Shown here: piece after piece, positions 36,018-44,800 of the stretch
Position numbering within the stretch: position 1 is the first letter of the stretch
Layout: each line of letters starts with the position of its first letter
Assembly: GCA_002281755.1 (NCBI GenBank)
Contig: NCHB01000005.1
Span: 1-64,000 of the forward strand
Direction: 5' to 3'
Source of the DNA: Sulfurovum sp. 16-42-52
GTDB taxonomy: Bacteria > Campylobacterota > Campylobacteria > Campylobacterales > Sulfurovaceae
DNA: 64,000 bases
Made by a program: the position numbers and the translations under genes
The notes under the pieces: generated by a model
What the model was told of the DNA's origin: nothing
Database searches by the model: none
Seen by the model: the letters and a program-made list of their open reading frames with translations, nothing else

Positions 36018-36937
36018 TGACTATTGATAATTTAAAGTTTGATATGTCAATCAAACCAGAATACCATCCAATTGCCAACCAAGAACCCCTGATGCTTGAC
36101 ACAGTAAAGAAGATAGCAGAGTCTATGCTTGCCGTAGGCTACAGGGCTGATATGCCAATAGTAATGTTTGAAGAAAAGTATTTGGATGGCAGGAATAGGG
36201 CAATAGCTGCAGCAGCATTGGGACTGACACCAACCTACAGAATCTTTGAAGGTACATATGCAGAAGCACAGGCTGAGTCTGATAGACTAAATAATGACAG
36301 AAGGCATAGAAGCAAGAGTCAAAGTGCGATGATGGCAGCATACATCGTAGTAGAAAACAGAGAGAAAGTAGCACTGTTAAAGGCAGAAATCAGAGAGAAG
36401 AATCCTAAGATATTGAAAGATGCACTCTCTCGAGAAATGCGAAAACACCACATTTATGTGGAGATTTCGCACTTTCTAACTGCAGAACAAGTAGCCAAAA
36501 AGTATGATGTTTCAAAAAATTATGTTGAAAAGTGTATCAAGTATCTAACATATAGAGAGATAGATTTCTCTGAGATGTGTAGAAATATATTCGATGGCAC
36601 ACTTGAAATGTACCAGGCAGAAAATAAATATCAGACAGCAAGGCTTGCCCTTGATGCTGCAAACAGACCAGCCAAGGAGTGCAGTGAAGAACAGGCTTTA
36701 CTCTATGAAAAGATTGACCTTGCAAAGAACCATCCTGAGAGTGCAGCCAGAGAAATCATATCCTATATGCAGGAGGCAGAAAACAAAGAAGAAGAGAATG
36801 ATGAGTTGGTTGAAAAGATTGAAGACCTCACTGCCACAATAGATGATTTGATGATTGAGTTATCTGTCATGCATAGCACACTTAACGATGTAGAAGGTAA
36901 AGGTATTTCTGTGCCAACCAAGGTGGCAGCTGCATAG
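36014..36937 (+). CDS. ParB/Srx-like nuclease-fold protein
   Basis: 307 residues. The N-terminal 100 residues resemble the ParB N-terminal domain: HPIANQEPLMLDTVKKIAESM, PIVMFEEKYLDGRNRAIAA (the DGRNR is the typical DGxHR-like motif) and RHRSKSQSAMMAA. A middle HTH follows (LTAEQVAKKYDVSKNYVEKCIKYL near residue 155), then a C-terminal coiled coil rich in Glu. No ParA partner is seen, so it may regulate transcription or replication rather than partition. Last of four overlapping genes. Confidence 0.7.
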   Translation: MMTIDNLKFDMSIKPEYHPIANQEPLMLDTVKKIAESMLAVGYRADMPIVMFEEKYLDGRNRAIAAAALGLTPTYRIFEGTYAEAQAESDRLNNDRRHRSKSQSAMMAAYIVVENREKVALLKAEIREKNPKILKDALSREMRKHHIYVEISHFLTAEQVAKKYDVSKNYVEKCIKYLTYREIDFSEMCRNIFDGTLEMYQAENKYQTARLALDAANRPAKECSEEQALLYEKIDLAKNHPESAAREIISYMQEAENKEEENDELVEKIEDLTATIDDLMIELSVMHSTLNDVEGKGISVPTKVAAA

Positions 36938-36943
36938 GCATAT

Positions 36944-36964
36944 TTGAAAAATAAATATTTTCAA
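36944..36964. repeat. Short AT-rich inverted repeat after ParB-like gene
   Basis: TTGAAAA pairs with TTTTCAA 7 bases later. It lies just past the ParB-like stop; could be a weak terminator or a protein site. Confidence 0.3.
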
Positions 36965-37032
36965 CATGTCGATGTAATTATTTTGGTATAAAATCCTAAT
37001 ATAATATAGAGTTTCAGAGATTGGAGATAAAT

Positions 37033-37764
37033 ATGTCAGAAGAAATTGTAGAAAATATCACCGAGAATAAAAATAAAAAAATACAAACACTATTCTATAT
37101 TTCGATACTTATTGTAGTACTGATTGCGGTTTTTAAGATAGTTAATTATCAAGTTCCTGTTCAAGTTGAAAAGGTAAATAATAAATATTTTGAAGGTGCT
37201 TTTGGCTTGAAACTAGGTGACACATATGATGTAAGCAAAAATTCACTTTCTCGTGTCGAAGTAGAAGACATAATAAAAAAAAATTTACCTTTTTATGACG
37301 AAGAAGAATACATAAAATCTTATTATATTGTTCCACCAAAACCATTGGAATATTTTAGTCAATACAGTATTTCCATTGATCCACAAAGTCATAAAATTTT
37401 TGAGATTATAGGTTCTAAAGATTATCAAACTTATGAGGAATGCCGTAGCAAATATAAAATACTAGAACAAGTAATTGAAAATAAATACTGCAAAGTTATA
37501 ACACCTCTGAAAAATATATTTCAAATGACCAAAGAAGAAATAGAAGAAGCATCAAAGCCGAAAGATTGTGAAGCAAAATCAACTGATTATGGTATACATA
37601 TTGTTGTTGCTGACAGGGAGATATTTTTAGGGTGTGATAACCTCACATTAAGCATAAAGTACAGTACTACAAACGGTTATAAGGTAGCATACGAAGCATA
37701 TCTCGAATTAATTCAAACAAAGAGAAATTTAGAAGCTAGAAAAATTGATAATTCATCTTTATAG
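37033..37764 (+). CDS. Membrane-anchored hypothetical protein
   Basis: About 243 residues. One membrane helix at about residues 22-40 (TLFYISILIVVLIAVFKIV) after a short acidic N-terminus, then a soluble part, probably periplasmic, containing four Cys residues. No known domain. The ATG at 37033 with GGAG 7 bases upstream is preferred over an upstream TTG. Very AT-rich codon use. It converges on the leftward operon, the stops 7 bases apart. Confidence 0.6.
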   Translation: MSEEIVENITENKNKKIQTLFYISILIVVLIAVFKIVNYQVPVQVEKVNNKYFEGAFGLKLGDTYDVSKNSLSRVEVEDIIKKNLPFYDEEEYIKSYYIVPPKPLEYFSQYSISIDPQSHKIFEIIGSKDYQTYEECRSKYKILEQVIENKYCKVITPLKNIFQMTKEEIEEASKPKDCEAKSTDYGIHIVVADREIFLGCDNLTLSIKYSTTNGYKVAYEAYLELIQTKRNLEARKIDNSSL

Positions 37765-37771
37765 TGGTATT

Positions 37772-38287
37772 TTACATAGCCTCACAATACCCATGAGACA
37801 ATCTCCATTTATAAGACTCAACATACCGTTCTGCAAGCAACCATAGATACTCATTTTCACAGAGGTCAGAAATGAGTCTCTCTAATTTAGCTTTGGATAT
37901 TTGACGTCTTGTCTTGGTTGGTAATTTATGTCCTGCCCTGAATCTATAGATACGACCTGAGAAGGCATTGACTGAGGCAGCCAAGATATTACGTACGTTA
38001 TGCCCGTAACGCTGCGGTACAATGGCATACACAGCCATTCTACGTGTAAGAAACATTACTACCTCTACACGAAAGTGTGTAAGATTTTTGATACTTATAT
38101 TCGCATCAAGAATATCACAATGACCAAGACGACAAAGAATCCTGTCAGCCAAGTTATAAATCGTATCATCCTTTTTATGAATACGATAGGCATCTTTACT
38201 AAAATAGCCCTTTATCTCATCAACAGTGGGACAGTAATAATCATTACATGCTTTATTTGTTTTCCGTCCATATCTAGGATTTGTCAT
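37772..38287 (-). CDS. Hypothetical element protein, 171 residues
   Basis: Basic protein with several Cys and many Arg/Lys residues (RRMAVYAIVPQRYGHN in the middle), no recognised domain. Start at 38287 chosen for GGAAGATA just before it; it lies 14 bases inside the preceding gene. Last gene of the leftward operon. Confidence 0.55.
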   Translation of the reverse strand: MTNPRYGRKTNKACNDYYCPTVDEIKGYFSKDAYRIHKKDDTIYNLADRILCRLGHCDILDANISIKNLTHFRVEVVMFLTRRMAVYAIVPQRYGHNVRNILAASVNAFSGRIYRFRAGHKLPTKTRRQISKAKLERLISDLCENEYLWLLAERYVESYKWRLSHGYCEAM

Positions 38288-38495
38288 TATCTTCCAAAGG
38301 CAAATAAAACTCTTCACCATCCAAATACATTTCACAAATCATGCACGCAGCATAGTATGGCTGCTGCTTCATCTCATTTATCAGCGTAGTAGGCAGGTCT
38401 TCTGCTTCGATCCAAGCATCTTCATGATTCCATTGAAGTTTAGTTCCAACAAGTTTTGCACCCATACCATCCTCAAAGCGTTCTGTATTGGTCAT
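38274..38495 (-). CDS. Hypothetical element protein, 73 residues
   Basis: Acidic, contains a CMICE motif and an EFYLPLEDNDKS tail. No recognised domain. Overlaps both neighbours, so it is translated within the leftward operon. Confidence 0.55.
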   Translation of the reverse strand: MTNTERFEDGMGAKLVGTKLQWNHEDAWIEAEDLPTTLINEMKQQPYYAACMICEMYLDGEEFYLPLEDNDKS

Positions 38496-38782
38496 TTCTT
38501 CCCTCCATTGTGCATATTCAGATTAAGCAGCTTTGCCAACTCAGTAAATAATAAAGTATCTCCACGCACAACCGTTGATGACATGACCGGTACTTGATAC
38601 ACATATTTTGTTTTTTTTGGCTTCTGCCATGCTACTTCATTTTCACTAAGCATGATATTGCCACTCTTTTTGATAGTCAGTGCCACTGCTTCTTGTATGT
38701 CAAAGCCTAATTCAGCACTACAGATATCAAATGGAACCCACTCACCATATTTTTTGAGTATGTAGGCTTCAAGATTACTCAT
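38492..38782 (-). CDS. Hypothetical element protein, 96 residues
   Basis: No recognised domain; VPFDICSAELGFDIQEAVALTIKK might be a helix-turn-helix, but this is weak. Overlaps the neighbours by 4 and 8 bases. Confidence 0.55.
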   Translation of the reverse strand: MSNLEAYILKKYGEWVPFDICSAELGFDIQEAVALTIKKSGNIMLSENEVAWQKPKKTKYVYQVPVMSSTVVRGDTLLFTELAKLLNLNMHNGGKK

Positions 38783-39122
38783 TGTTAAACTCTATCTCTG
38801 CATGACGGTCTCTGCGTGACATTCCACTGAGGTCAGCATTATCTTGCTTCACCGTTGTTTCATTGAGTGGAAAGACAATATCCCTAAAGTGTTTACGTAC
38901 GGCTATACCATCACTAGCATATCGCAGGGCAAGGGCATCCAAGGATACTTCCTGTCCTGGATGGTCAATCCTGGCTACCTGTGGGCTATTCTCATTGTGT
39001 TCACGTATAATCGCAGGGTTTAGAAGTGCAGCAGGTATCTTTCCCTGTTTCAGCAATCTTTTTATCTCATTAAATAGTTGCGTCTGATGACGTGGCATAT
39101 CTTGAAGTCGTGGTTGATTCAT
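38775..39122 (-). CDS. Hypothetical element protein, 115 residues
   Basis: Hydrophilic; contains IKRLLKQGKIPAALLNPAIIRE and DALALRYASDGIAVRKHFRD, helical, no recognised domain. AGGAG lies 6 bases before the ATG. Overlaps the next gene by 8 bases. Confidence 0.58.
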   Translation of the reverse strand: MNQPRLQDMPRHQTQLFNEIKRLLKQGKIPAALLNPAIIREHNENSPQVARIDHPGQEVSLDALALRYASDGIAVRKHFRDIVFPLNETTVKQDNADLSGMSRRDRHAEIEFNNE

Positions 39123-39135
39123 GGCATTCTCCTGC

Positions 39136-39558
39136 TTATTTTATGCCTCTGTAGTGAACCCCTTCTACGGGACCAGTTGCCTCTTTTTTAAAAGCCTCAT
39201 CCTGTGCATGTGCCAGTCGTGTCTCAGGTAGCTGATTATGATAAGCTTGCATATTCTCTTCTTTTGTTGTTGCTGCATATGACTCACGTTCTTTACGTCT
39301 ATTAGTATCATTATGCCTATTTGCCTCGGCAATGGCTTTGTCTCTATCTGATAGTGCATCTACACCCATACCACCTATCAGCCCTTCATTTAACGACCAT
39401 GACTCGATAGTGTTCTTTTGTAACTGACGCACACCACCTGCCTTTGTCTTGATGATATACCCATCTGCCGTCTCACCCATTACCTGTACTTCACCTGCGA
39501 AGTTTCTTGAAACGTATGCTGCTAAATGTATCTCATTTGTCATATATCTTCTTGCCAT
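39136..39558 (-). CDS. Hypothetical element protein, 140 residues
   Basis: The N-terminal half looks like a small beta barrel (FAGEVQVMGETADGYIIKT, then a Leu-Asn-Glu stretch); the C-terminal half is a charged helix. No recognised family. An AAGGA that overlaps the end of the upstream ribbon-helix-helix gene is its ribosome site. Confidence 0.58.
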   Translation of the reverse strand: MARRYMTNEIHLAAYVSRNFAGEVQVMGETADGYIIKTKAGGVRQLQKNTIESWSLNEGLIGGMGVDALSDRDKAIAEANRHNDTNRRKERESYAATTKEENMQAYHNQLPETRLAHAQDEAFKKEATGPVEGVHYRGIK

Positions 39559-39561
39559 TTG

Positions 39562-39708
39562 TTAATCCTTTTGATTGGTTTTTTGTTTGATAAGCATTTG
39601 AACAATGCTTGATGGTGTGGTCTTTCTTTTATGGGCAAGCTTCTCTAATCGTAGCTTGTCTATCTCGGGTAGTCTTACTGTGATAGTTGAATCTTTTTTC
39701 TGTTCCAT
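39562..39708 (-). CDS. 48-residue ribbon-helix-helix protein
   Basis: Short gene with the CopG/Arc-like pattern STITVRLPEIDKLRLEKLA, then KRKTTPSSIVQMLIKQK: one beta strand and two helices, the minimal ribbon-helix-helix DNA-binding fold. GGAG precedes the ATG by 7 bases. It heads the six-gene leftward operon and lies next to repeated ATACTGAT sequences (39722-39799), so it probably represses this operon. The gene is easily missed because of its size. Confidence 0.75.
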   Translation of the reverse strand: MEQKKDSTITVRLPEIDKLRLEKLAHKRKTTPSSIVQMLIKQKTNQKD

Positions 39709-39721
39709 GGGTTCTCCTATT

Positions 39722-39799
39722 CATCAGTATAATTGATGTTGTCTTACATATTGATTAATAATACTGATTAATATGTATATCTTGATAAATAATACTGAT
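39722..39799. promoter_or_regulatory. Repeated operator-like motifs before the ribbon-helix-helix gene
   Basis: TTGATTAATAATACTGAT (39751-39768) and TTGATAAATAATACTGAT (39782-39799) differ at one base and start 31 bases apart, three helical turns. A third half-site in reverse, ATCAGTAT, lies at 39722-39729. Position just upstream of the leftward operon suggests binding by its first gene product; iterons for replication are an alternative. Confidence 0.6.
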
Positions 39800-39883
39800 G
39801 ATGTTAGATATACAAAACATATCACTTTTACTTATAGGGTTCAAAAATTGGAATATACAAATGAGGGGGTATCCCCTCCATAC

Positions 39884-40153
39884 TCACTTAAGACTTCCCC
39901 CATAGGGTACCTCTGCAACACACACATAGACAGACAAAGAAACTACACAATTCAGTGTATAGCTATGGGGTAGCATAGTTCTATAGCAGGTTACAGTGGC
40001 AAGGGAGTCCGCACAGTCATCACAATGGTCAGAGTTGCTAAGAGGGATTAAATCATCACCATACTTATGATGAACACCATTAACGATAACACCACACCTC
40101 ACAGCGTACACTCCTTGGGTGCAATAGCTGTACACTCTTCTGCTTATCTCCAC
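39884..40153 (-). CDS. Doubtful 89-residue ORF with Cys pair
   Basis: Open frame from GTG with sequence HKYGDDLIPLSNSDHCDDCADSL, which could be a small zinc-binding motif. Ribosome site is weak and no family is recognised. It points the same way as the downstream operon. May be chance. Confidence 0.25.
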   Translation of the reverse strand: MEISRRVYSYCTQGVYAVRCGVIVNGVHHKYGDDLIPLSNSDHCDDCADSLATVTCYRTMLPHSYTLNCVVSLSVYVCVAEVPYGGSLK

Positions 40154-40206
40154 ACAAATATGCTGATAAAAAACATTACATAAATCTAATCATCCACCTC
40201 TGCAAC

Positions 40207-40232
40207 CCAGCCCGACCGTAAGGGAGGGCTGG
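40207..40232. repeat. GC-rich hairpin in element intergenic region
   Basis: CCAGCCC pairs with GGGCTGG over a 12-base loop; unusually GC-rich for this AT-rich element. No T-tract follows, so terminator, origin structure or RNA element are all possible. Confidence 0.4.
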
Positions 40233-40534
40233 CATTACTAACAAACATATACACTAACAAAACTTGCATAACAGAGTCCTATTGGCTACAAAGGCGACTA
40301 ATCCTGCATGACCAACTCTTCGAGTTACTCACACAGTCTGTCAAACATCACAGCAAAGACTTCTTTCCAAGAACAATATAAATATCCATATTTGTTACAC
40401 GACAAAAATATGCTAGTTGTATAATTGCTGTTTATGAAAGAAAAGGTTGTGGTATTGTGTACTACAATATATCATAAATAATATACACAGAGTGAAAGCA
40501 AATAACACGCCAAAGCCATCAAGGGAGGCAACCA

Positions 40535-40735
40535 ATGCAATTCGAATATTATGAAGACAATGATATGTCACAGAAAGCACAAGACTATCGAATGAAAAGA
40601 TTAATAAAACAAGAGAGAAAAGAGTTTATAGGAGAAGCGGGAGAGTGGATTATAACACACGGTATCGTTTATGCAATGATAGCATCTATACCAATATCAC
40701 TTGTATATCATTTTATATCATGGATAATAAACTAA
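40535..40735 (+). CDS. Small membrane protein of the element
   Basis: 66 residues: a charged N-terminal half and one membrane helix at residues 44-64. A strong GGGAGG lies 8 bases before the ATG. No family recognised. Confidence 0.6.
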   Translation: MQFEYYEDNDMSQKAQDYRMKRLIKQERKEFIGEAGEWIITHGIVYAMIASIPISLVYHFISWIIN

Positions 40736-40821
40736 CCATAATAAGACCATTAAGCACTGTTTGAAAAGACAGCCAAGAGTTATTACCTAAAAACCACATC
40801 TTATAAATAAGAGGCAACGCT

Positions 40822-41436
40822 ATGATTTACAGACTACTAATACTACTAGCACTACTGACAATCAATGCACAGGCAGACGACTATTATAAGAATATAACAG
40901 ATGAAGCTTTATCAGAAATGATGCAAGACAAAAGCATACCGAAGGAAACAAAAAAAGGAATAGTGAAAGAATTCTCACGTAGGTCATTACAAAATATTAA
41001 AGTAGCAGTAGATGATTACAAAAAAGCAAAACAAAAAAGAGAAGCAACACAAAAAGAATATGAAGAAGCAGTAAAAAAACACGAAGCATTAGTAAAACAA
41101 GAAGCAATAAAACAAGAACTCTTGGCTGCACAGGAAGAAGCAGTAAAACAAGGGTTTTTAAAAAAGTTAGATGCACACTATAGACAACAGCACTTGGAGG
41201 AACAGCAGCAGCAGAACAGCCAATTGAGATACAATCGAGTATCTAGTCATTCTTATGATGAAGCAAATAATGCAATAGCAGAACTTGACATGGAACAAAG
41301 ACTAAATAGACAAGAACAAGAGTTCAATGATCATAAAGCAGAACAAGCAAGACAAAGGGCAACAGACAAACAAAATGAAATATTTGACAATGCTATGGAA
41401 CATATACATGGTGATAGTTACAGAAAAGGATATTGA
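40822..41436 (+). CDS. Exported coiled-coil protein of the element
   Basis: 204 residues. A signal peptide of about 18 residues ends AQA. The mature protein is almost entirely a Lys/Glu/Gln-rich coiled coil (residues 50-190) with a poly-Gln patch (HLEEQQQQN). No enzyme motif. GAGG precedes the ATG. Last gene before the right junction. Confidence 0.6.
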   Translation: MIYRLLILLALLTINAQADDYYKNITDEALSEMMQDKSIPKETKKGIVKEFSRRSLQNIKVAVDDYKKAKQKREATQKEYEEAVKKHEALVKQEAIKQELLAAQEEAVKQGFLKKLDAHYRQQHLEEQQQQNSQLRYNRVSSHSYDEANNAIAELDMEQRLNRQEQEFNDHKAEQARQRATDKQNEIFDNAMEHIHGDSYRKGY

Positions 41437-41653
41437 GAGGAGATTTAGGCGTCTTTCTCTTGGCTACACATACGAATGTATGCCTAAATGGATTCTACAG
41501 CCAATGGATTCGTTAGCACTATATTTAAAATACTCCGCTTGGCAGTATATATTATAACATATCAAAATCATAATACATTTTATTGTTTCCTGAACAGCAA
41601 GCAACCTTGGTTGGGAGAAATGCATAGCATTTCGGTGGTTAGAATACATGTTG

Positions 41654-41674
41654 TAGTAACACTATGTAGTAATA
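41654..41674 (+). repeat. Right integrase arm-type sites
   Basis: TAGTAACA at 41654 and TAGTAATA at 41667, 13 bases apart, same orientation and spacing as the left pair at 33062-33082. They lie 36 bases from the right att copy. Confidence 0.55.
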
Positions 41675-41709
41675 AATAGAAGAGATGCCCACTGTAGCGT
41701 GCATTGTAG

Positions 41710-41734
41710 TGGTGTCCCCACGAGGACTCGAACC
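41710..41734 (-). repeat. attR: att repeat within the intact tRNA-Arg
   Basis: 25 bases shared exactly with 32929-32953; here they are the 3' end of the functional tRNA gene. Right junction of the integrative element. Confidence 0.85.
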
Positions 41735-41785
41735 TCGAGCTAGGCCTTAGGAGGGCCCTGCTTTATCCTGTTAAGCGATAAGGAC
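41710..41785 (-). tRNA. tRNA-Arg (anticodon CCU)
   Basis: 76 bases including encoded CCA. Acceptor GTCCTTA pairs with TGGGGAC; D-stem GCTT/AAGC; anticodon stem GGGCC/GGCCT with loop CTCCTAA, anticodon CCT; T-stem CGAGG/CCTCG with loop TTCGAGT. Reads AGG codons. It is intact despite the element because the inserted DNA carries the 3' end sequence. Confidence 0.93.
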
Positions 41786-41842
41786 AGATTTGAAGAGTCG
41801 CATTTTAGCCTAAATTGACTATCGGAGGGTTTAAATACACTG

Positions 41843-41851
41843 TGATATAAT
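41843..41851 (+). promoter_or_regulatory. Extended -10 promoter of second type IIG gene
   Basis: TGATATAAT, extended -10, 29 bases before the GTG start of the restriction-modification gene and divergent from tRNA-Arg. Confidence 0.5.
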
Positions 41852-41879
41852 CTATCTAAATATATCGAATTGGAAAAAT

Positions 41880-44800
41880 GTGAAATCAGATATCAAAACA
41901 CCGAGAGATTTTCTCAATCCACTACTGGCAAAAAAGAGCATAGATAAAACAAAGTTTGATGCATTTAATTCAAATTTGCAAATTTATGTTAATGGCATAC
42001 ATTCTCAACATACCTCAGGGCAATCAGAACCAAATATTGTATCAAATACACTACAGCCATTTATCCAAAGTCTCAACTATATAGCTGAAGTTCATTCTCA
42101 AAAAGGTCAAAGCGGAATTGATTTGGCTATTAAAAAAGAGCATAAAGTCTCTGTTGTTATCGAGGCAAAGAAATATCAAGATAGAGACATGATAACCAAA
42201 GAGGATTTGCATAAAAAATCTTTTTATGAATCAATTTTGTATTTTATGAGAGAACGACACCAAGGCAATCAAAACATCTATCATGTCATCATAACAGATT
42301 TTTACAGTTGGTTTGTGTTTGATGCAAAAGATTTTGATAAACTTTTTTGGCAAAATAAACAGATAAAAAAGATATTTGAAAGCATAAACAACAACTCTCT
42401 TTTGGGAGACAGGACGACTGATTTTTACGATTTGGTTGCAAAAGAACTTCCAAATCTTAAAGTAAATTTATTTGATGACTTAAGCATAGAGTGTGCCTAC
42501 TTTAATCTCAAAAATGATAACACAGAAAAAGAGTTAGTTGCCATCTACAAACTCCTAAGTCCAGATAGTTTGCTAAAAGAGTTTAATCCAAACGATGCCA
42601 ATAGCCTCAATCGTGAGTTTTATAGTGAATTGCTCTATATATTGGGGCTAGAAGAAGTGAAAAATGGCAGTAAAAAACTCATCTCACGAAGCCTAAAACC
42701 TCAAAATGGATCTTTTTATGAAAATATAGCCGACAAACTCTCACAAAGAGGAAAACAGAGCGACTTTGAGACTATCATCCGTCTGATTATCATCTGGGTG
42801 AACAGGATACTTTTTTTAAAACTTTTAGAGTCCCAAATCGTGAGTTGGAATAAAAATAGTGACTATAAGTTTTTAACCCAAGACAAAATAGTGGATTTTG
42901 ATGCTTTGGAAAATCTCTTTTTTGATGTATTGGCAAAAAAATTATCACAGAGAAAACATAAAGAGTTTGACTACATCCCCTATCTCAACAGTTCGCTTTT
43001 TGAATTTAGTCCCATAGAAGATGACAATCTCTCTGTATCAAATCTAAGCGATGATGCAGTGATGGAGTACTACGCCAAAACTGTCATCAAAGACGAAAAA
43101 ACAAACCGTAAAAGCGGAACTGTATCTACACTGGTGTATCTTTTTGAGTTTTTAGATGCGTATGATTTTGGTTCTATAGGTAGTGACGATATGTTTGCTT
43201 CAACCAATAAAACCCTTATCAATGCTTCTGTACTTGGGCTGATATTTGAAAAGATAAACGGATACAAAGATGGCAGTTTTTACACGCCGAGTTTCATCAC
43301 GATGTATATGGCAAGAGAGTCTATTAGCAAATCAATACTAGATAAATGCAAAGATACATTCGACATAGAAGCAAATGATATAACTACCCTCAATCGTGAA
43401 CTTATCAGACAAAACATATCTATAGATGTCATAGATACTATCATAAACTCCATCACCATTTGTGACCCTGCTGTAGGGAGTGGGCATTTTTTGGTCTCTG
43501 CACTCAATGAGATTATTTATATCAAATACCAGTTAGGACTCTATAGCATCAGAGGGCTAAACATCAAACTAGCCAATGATGAGCTTATAGTCTCTCTACA
43601 TGATGAGTGGTTTGAATATATTAAGCCAAAAAGTTATGACAGCGACAATCATCTCGTTCAAAAACTCCTCTTTGAAGAGAAACAGCGCATCATCGAAAAC
43701 CAACTCTTCGGTGTGGACATCAACCCAAACTCTACACAGATAACCAAACTACGCCTTTGGATAGAACTACTGAAAAACAGCTATTACGCTCAGAGTGGTG
43801 AGCTGGTCACTTTGCCAAACATCGACATTAACATCAAAACAGGCAATAGCCTCATCAGCAGGTTTGATTTAAAAGATGAGATAAAAATCAAAAATATCAA
43901 GCAAGAGATAAAAAACTATAAGCAGATAGTAAAAGATTACAAAGAAAATCTAGGAACAAAAAAAGAAGTCTTAGCCTCCATAGAAAACCTCAAAGACAAA
44001 TTTCGACTTACGCTTAAAGCAGAGTACAAAGTACAAAAAGAGCTAAATGATAAACTTTTGGCGTATTATCAAGAGTTTAGTTTTGACAAGCTTAACGATG
44101 CACTGAGCCTTAAATGCTTAAGTTGGAGAAATAGCAATTATCAACAGCAACTTTTTGGAGAGATAGATGAAAAAAAACAAAATAAATCACTCTCAGAACT
44201 CAATAAGCTACTACTACAAATTGACGAGATAGAAAAAGGAAAGATTTACGAAGATGCTTTTGAGTGGCGGTTTGAGTTTCCTGAAGTGTTGGATGAAAAT
44301 GGGGAATTTGTAGGGTTTGATATTGTGATAGGCAATCCGCCGTATGGCGTAAATTTGAGCGAAGCAGATAAAAAGTATTTTCAAAATAGCTTTTATAGTG
44401 CAAGAACAGAAAATGGATTGAAAGGCTCAACTGATACATATAGTCTGTTTATAGACAGAGGAATGGAGATTTTAAATAGAGGTTATTTGCATTATATCGT
44501 TCCTCTTGCTGTAACATCAAGCGAATCAATGTCAAAGCTTCATAGTTTAATTTATAAATCTTGTGAAGATGTCAAGATATCTTCATATTCAAATAGACCT
44601 AAACAAATATTTGACGAAGCAGACCAAAGAGTAGCAATTGTTGAGCTTCATAAAAATAACAAATCTATAAAAAATCTAATGACAACAAAAATAAATAAAA
44701 GATATGCAGATACACAGCCTGATGAGATTATCAAAAATCTTGCATTTGCGAATGCTGTAAAATTTACGAAATATGGCAGGATTCCAAAAATTGGCACTCA

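Larger units (their letters stand above)
39709..40534. other. Long region with no certain gene inside the element
   Basis: 826 bases. Contains the ATACTGAT motifs, a doubtful minus-strand frame (39884-40153), a GC-rich hairpin (40207-40232) and AT-rich DNA near 40380-40500. It separates the leftward operon from two rightward genes, so it should hold their promoters and perhaps an origin. Confidence 0.4.
32929..41734. mobile_element. Integrative element in tRNA-Arg(CCU), about 8.8 kb
   Basis: Bounded by a 25-bp direct repeat identical to the 3' end of tRNA-Arg (32929-32953 and 41710-41734). A tyrosine recombinase gene lies just inside the left end, and similar paired 8-bp repeats lie inside both ends. 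The element is visibly richer in A+T than the flanks and most of its genes are unrecognised. It carries two gene sets: a rightward one (integrase to ParB-like and a membrane protein) and a leftward six-gene operon. No capsid, portal, relaxase or secretion genes were recognised, so it is a small island, satellite or mobilisable element of unknown type. Confidence 0.85.

Noticed and set aside
41437-41709. Further gene between the exported coiled-coil protein and tRNA-Arg
   Set aside because: Short frames on both strands lack ribosome sites and protein-like composition; only the integrase arm-type repeats stand out.
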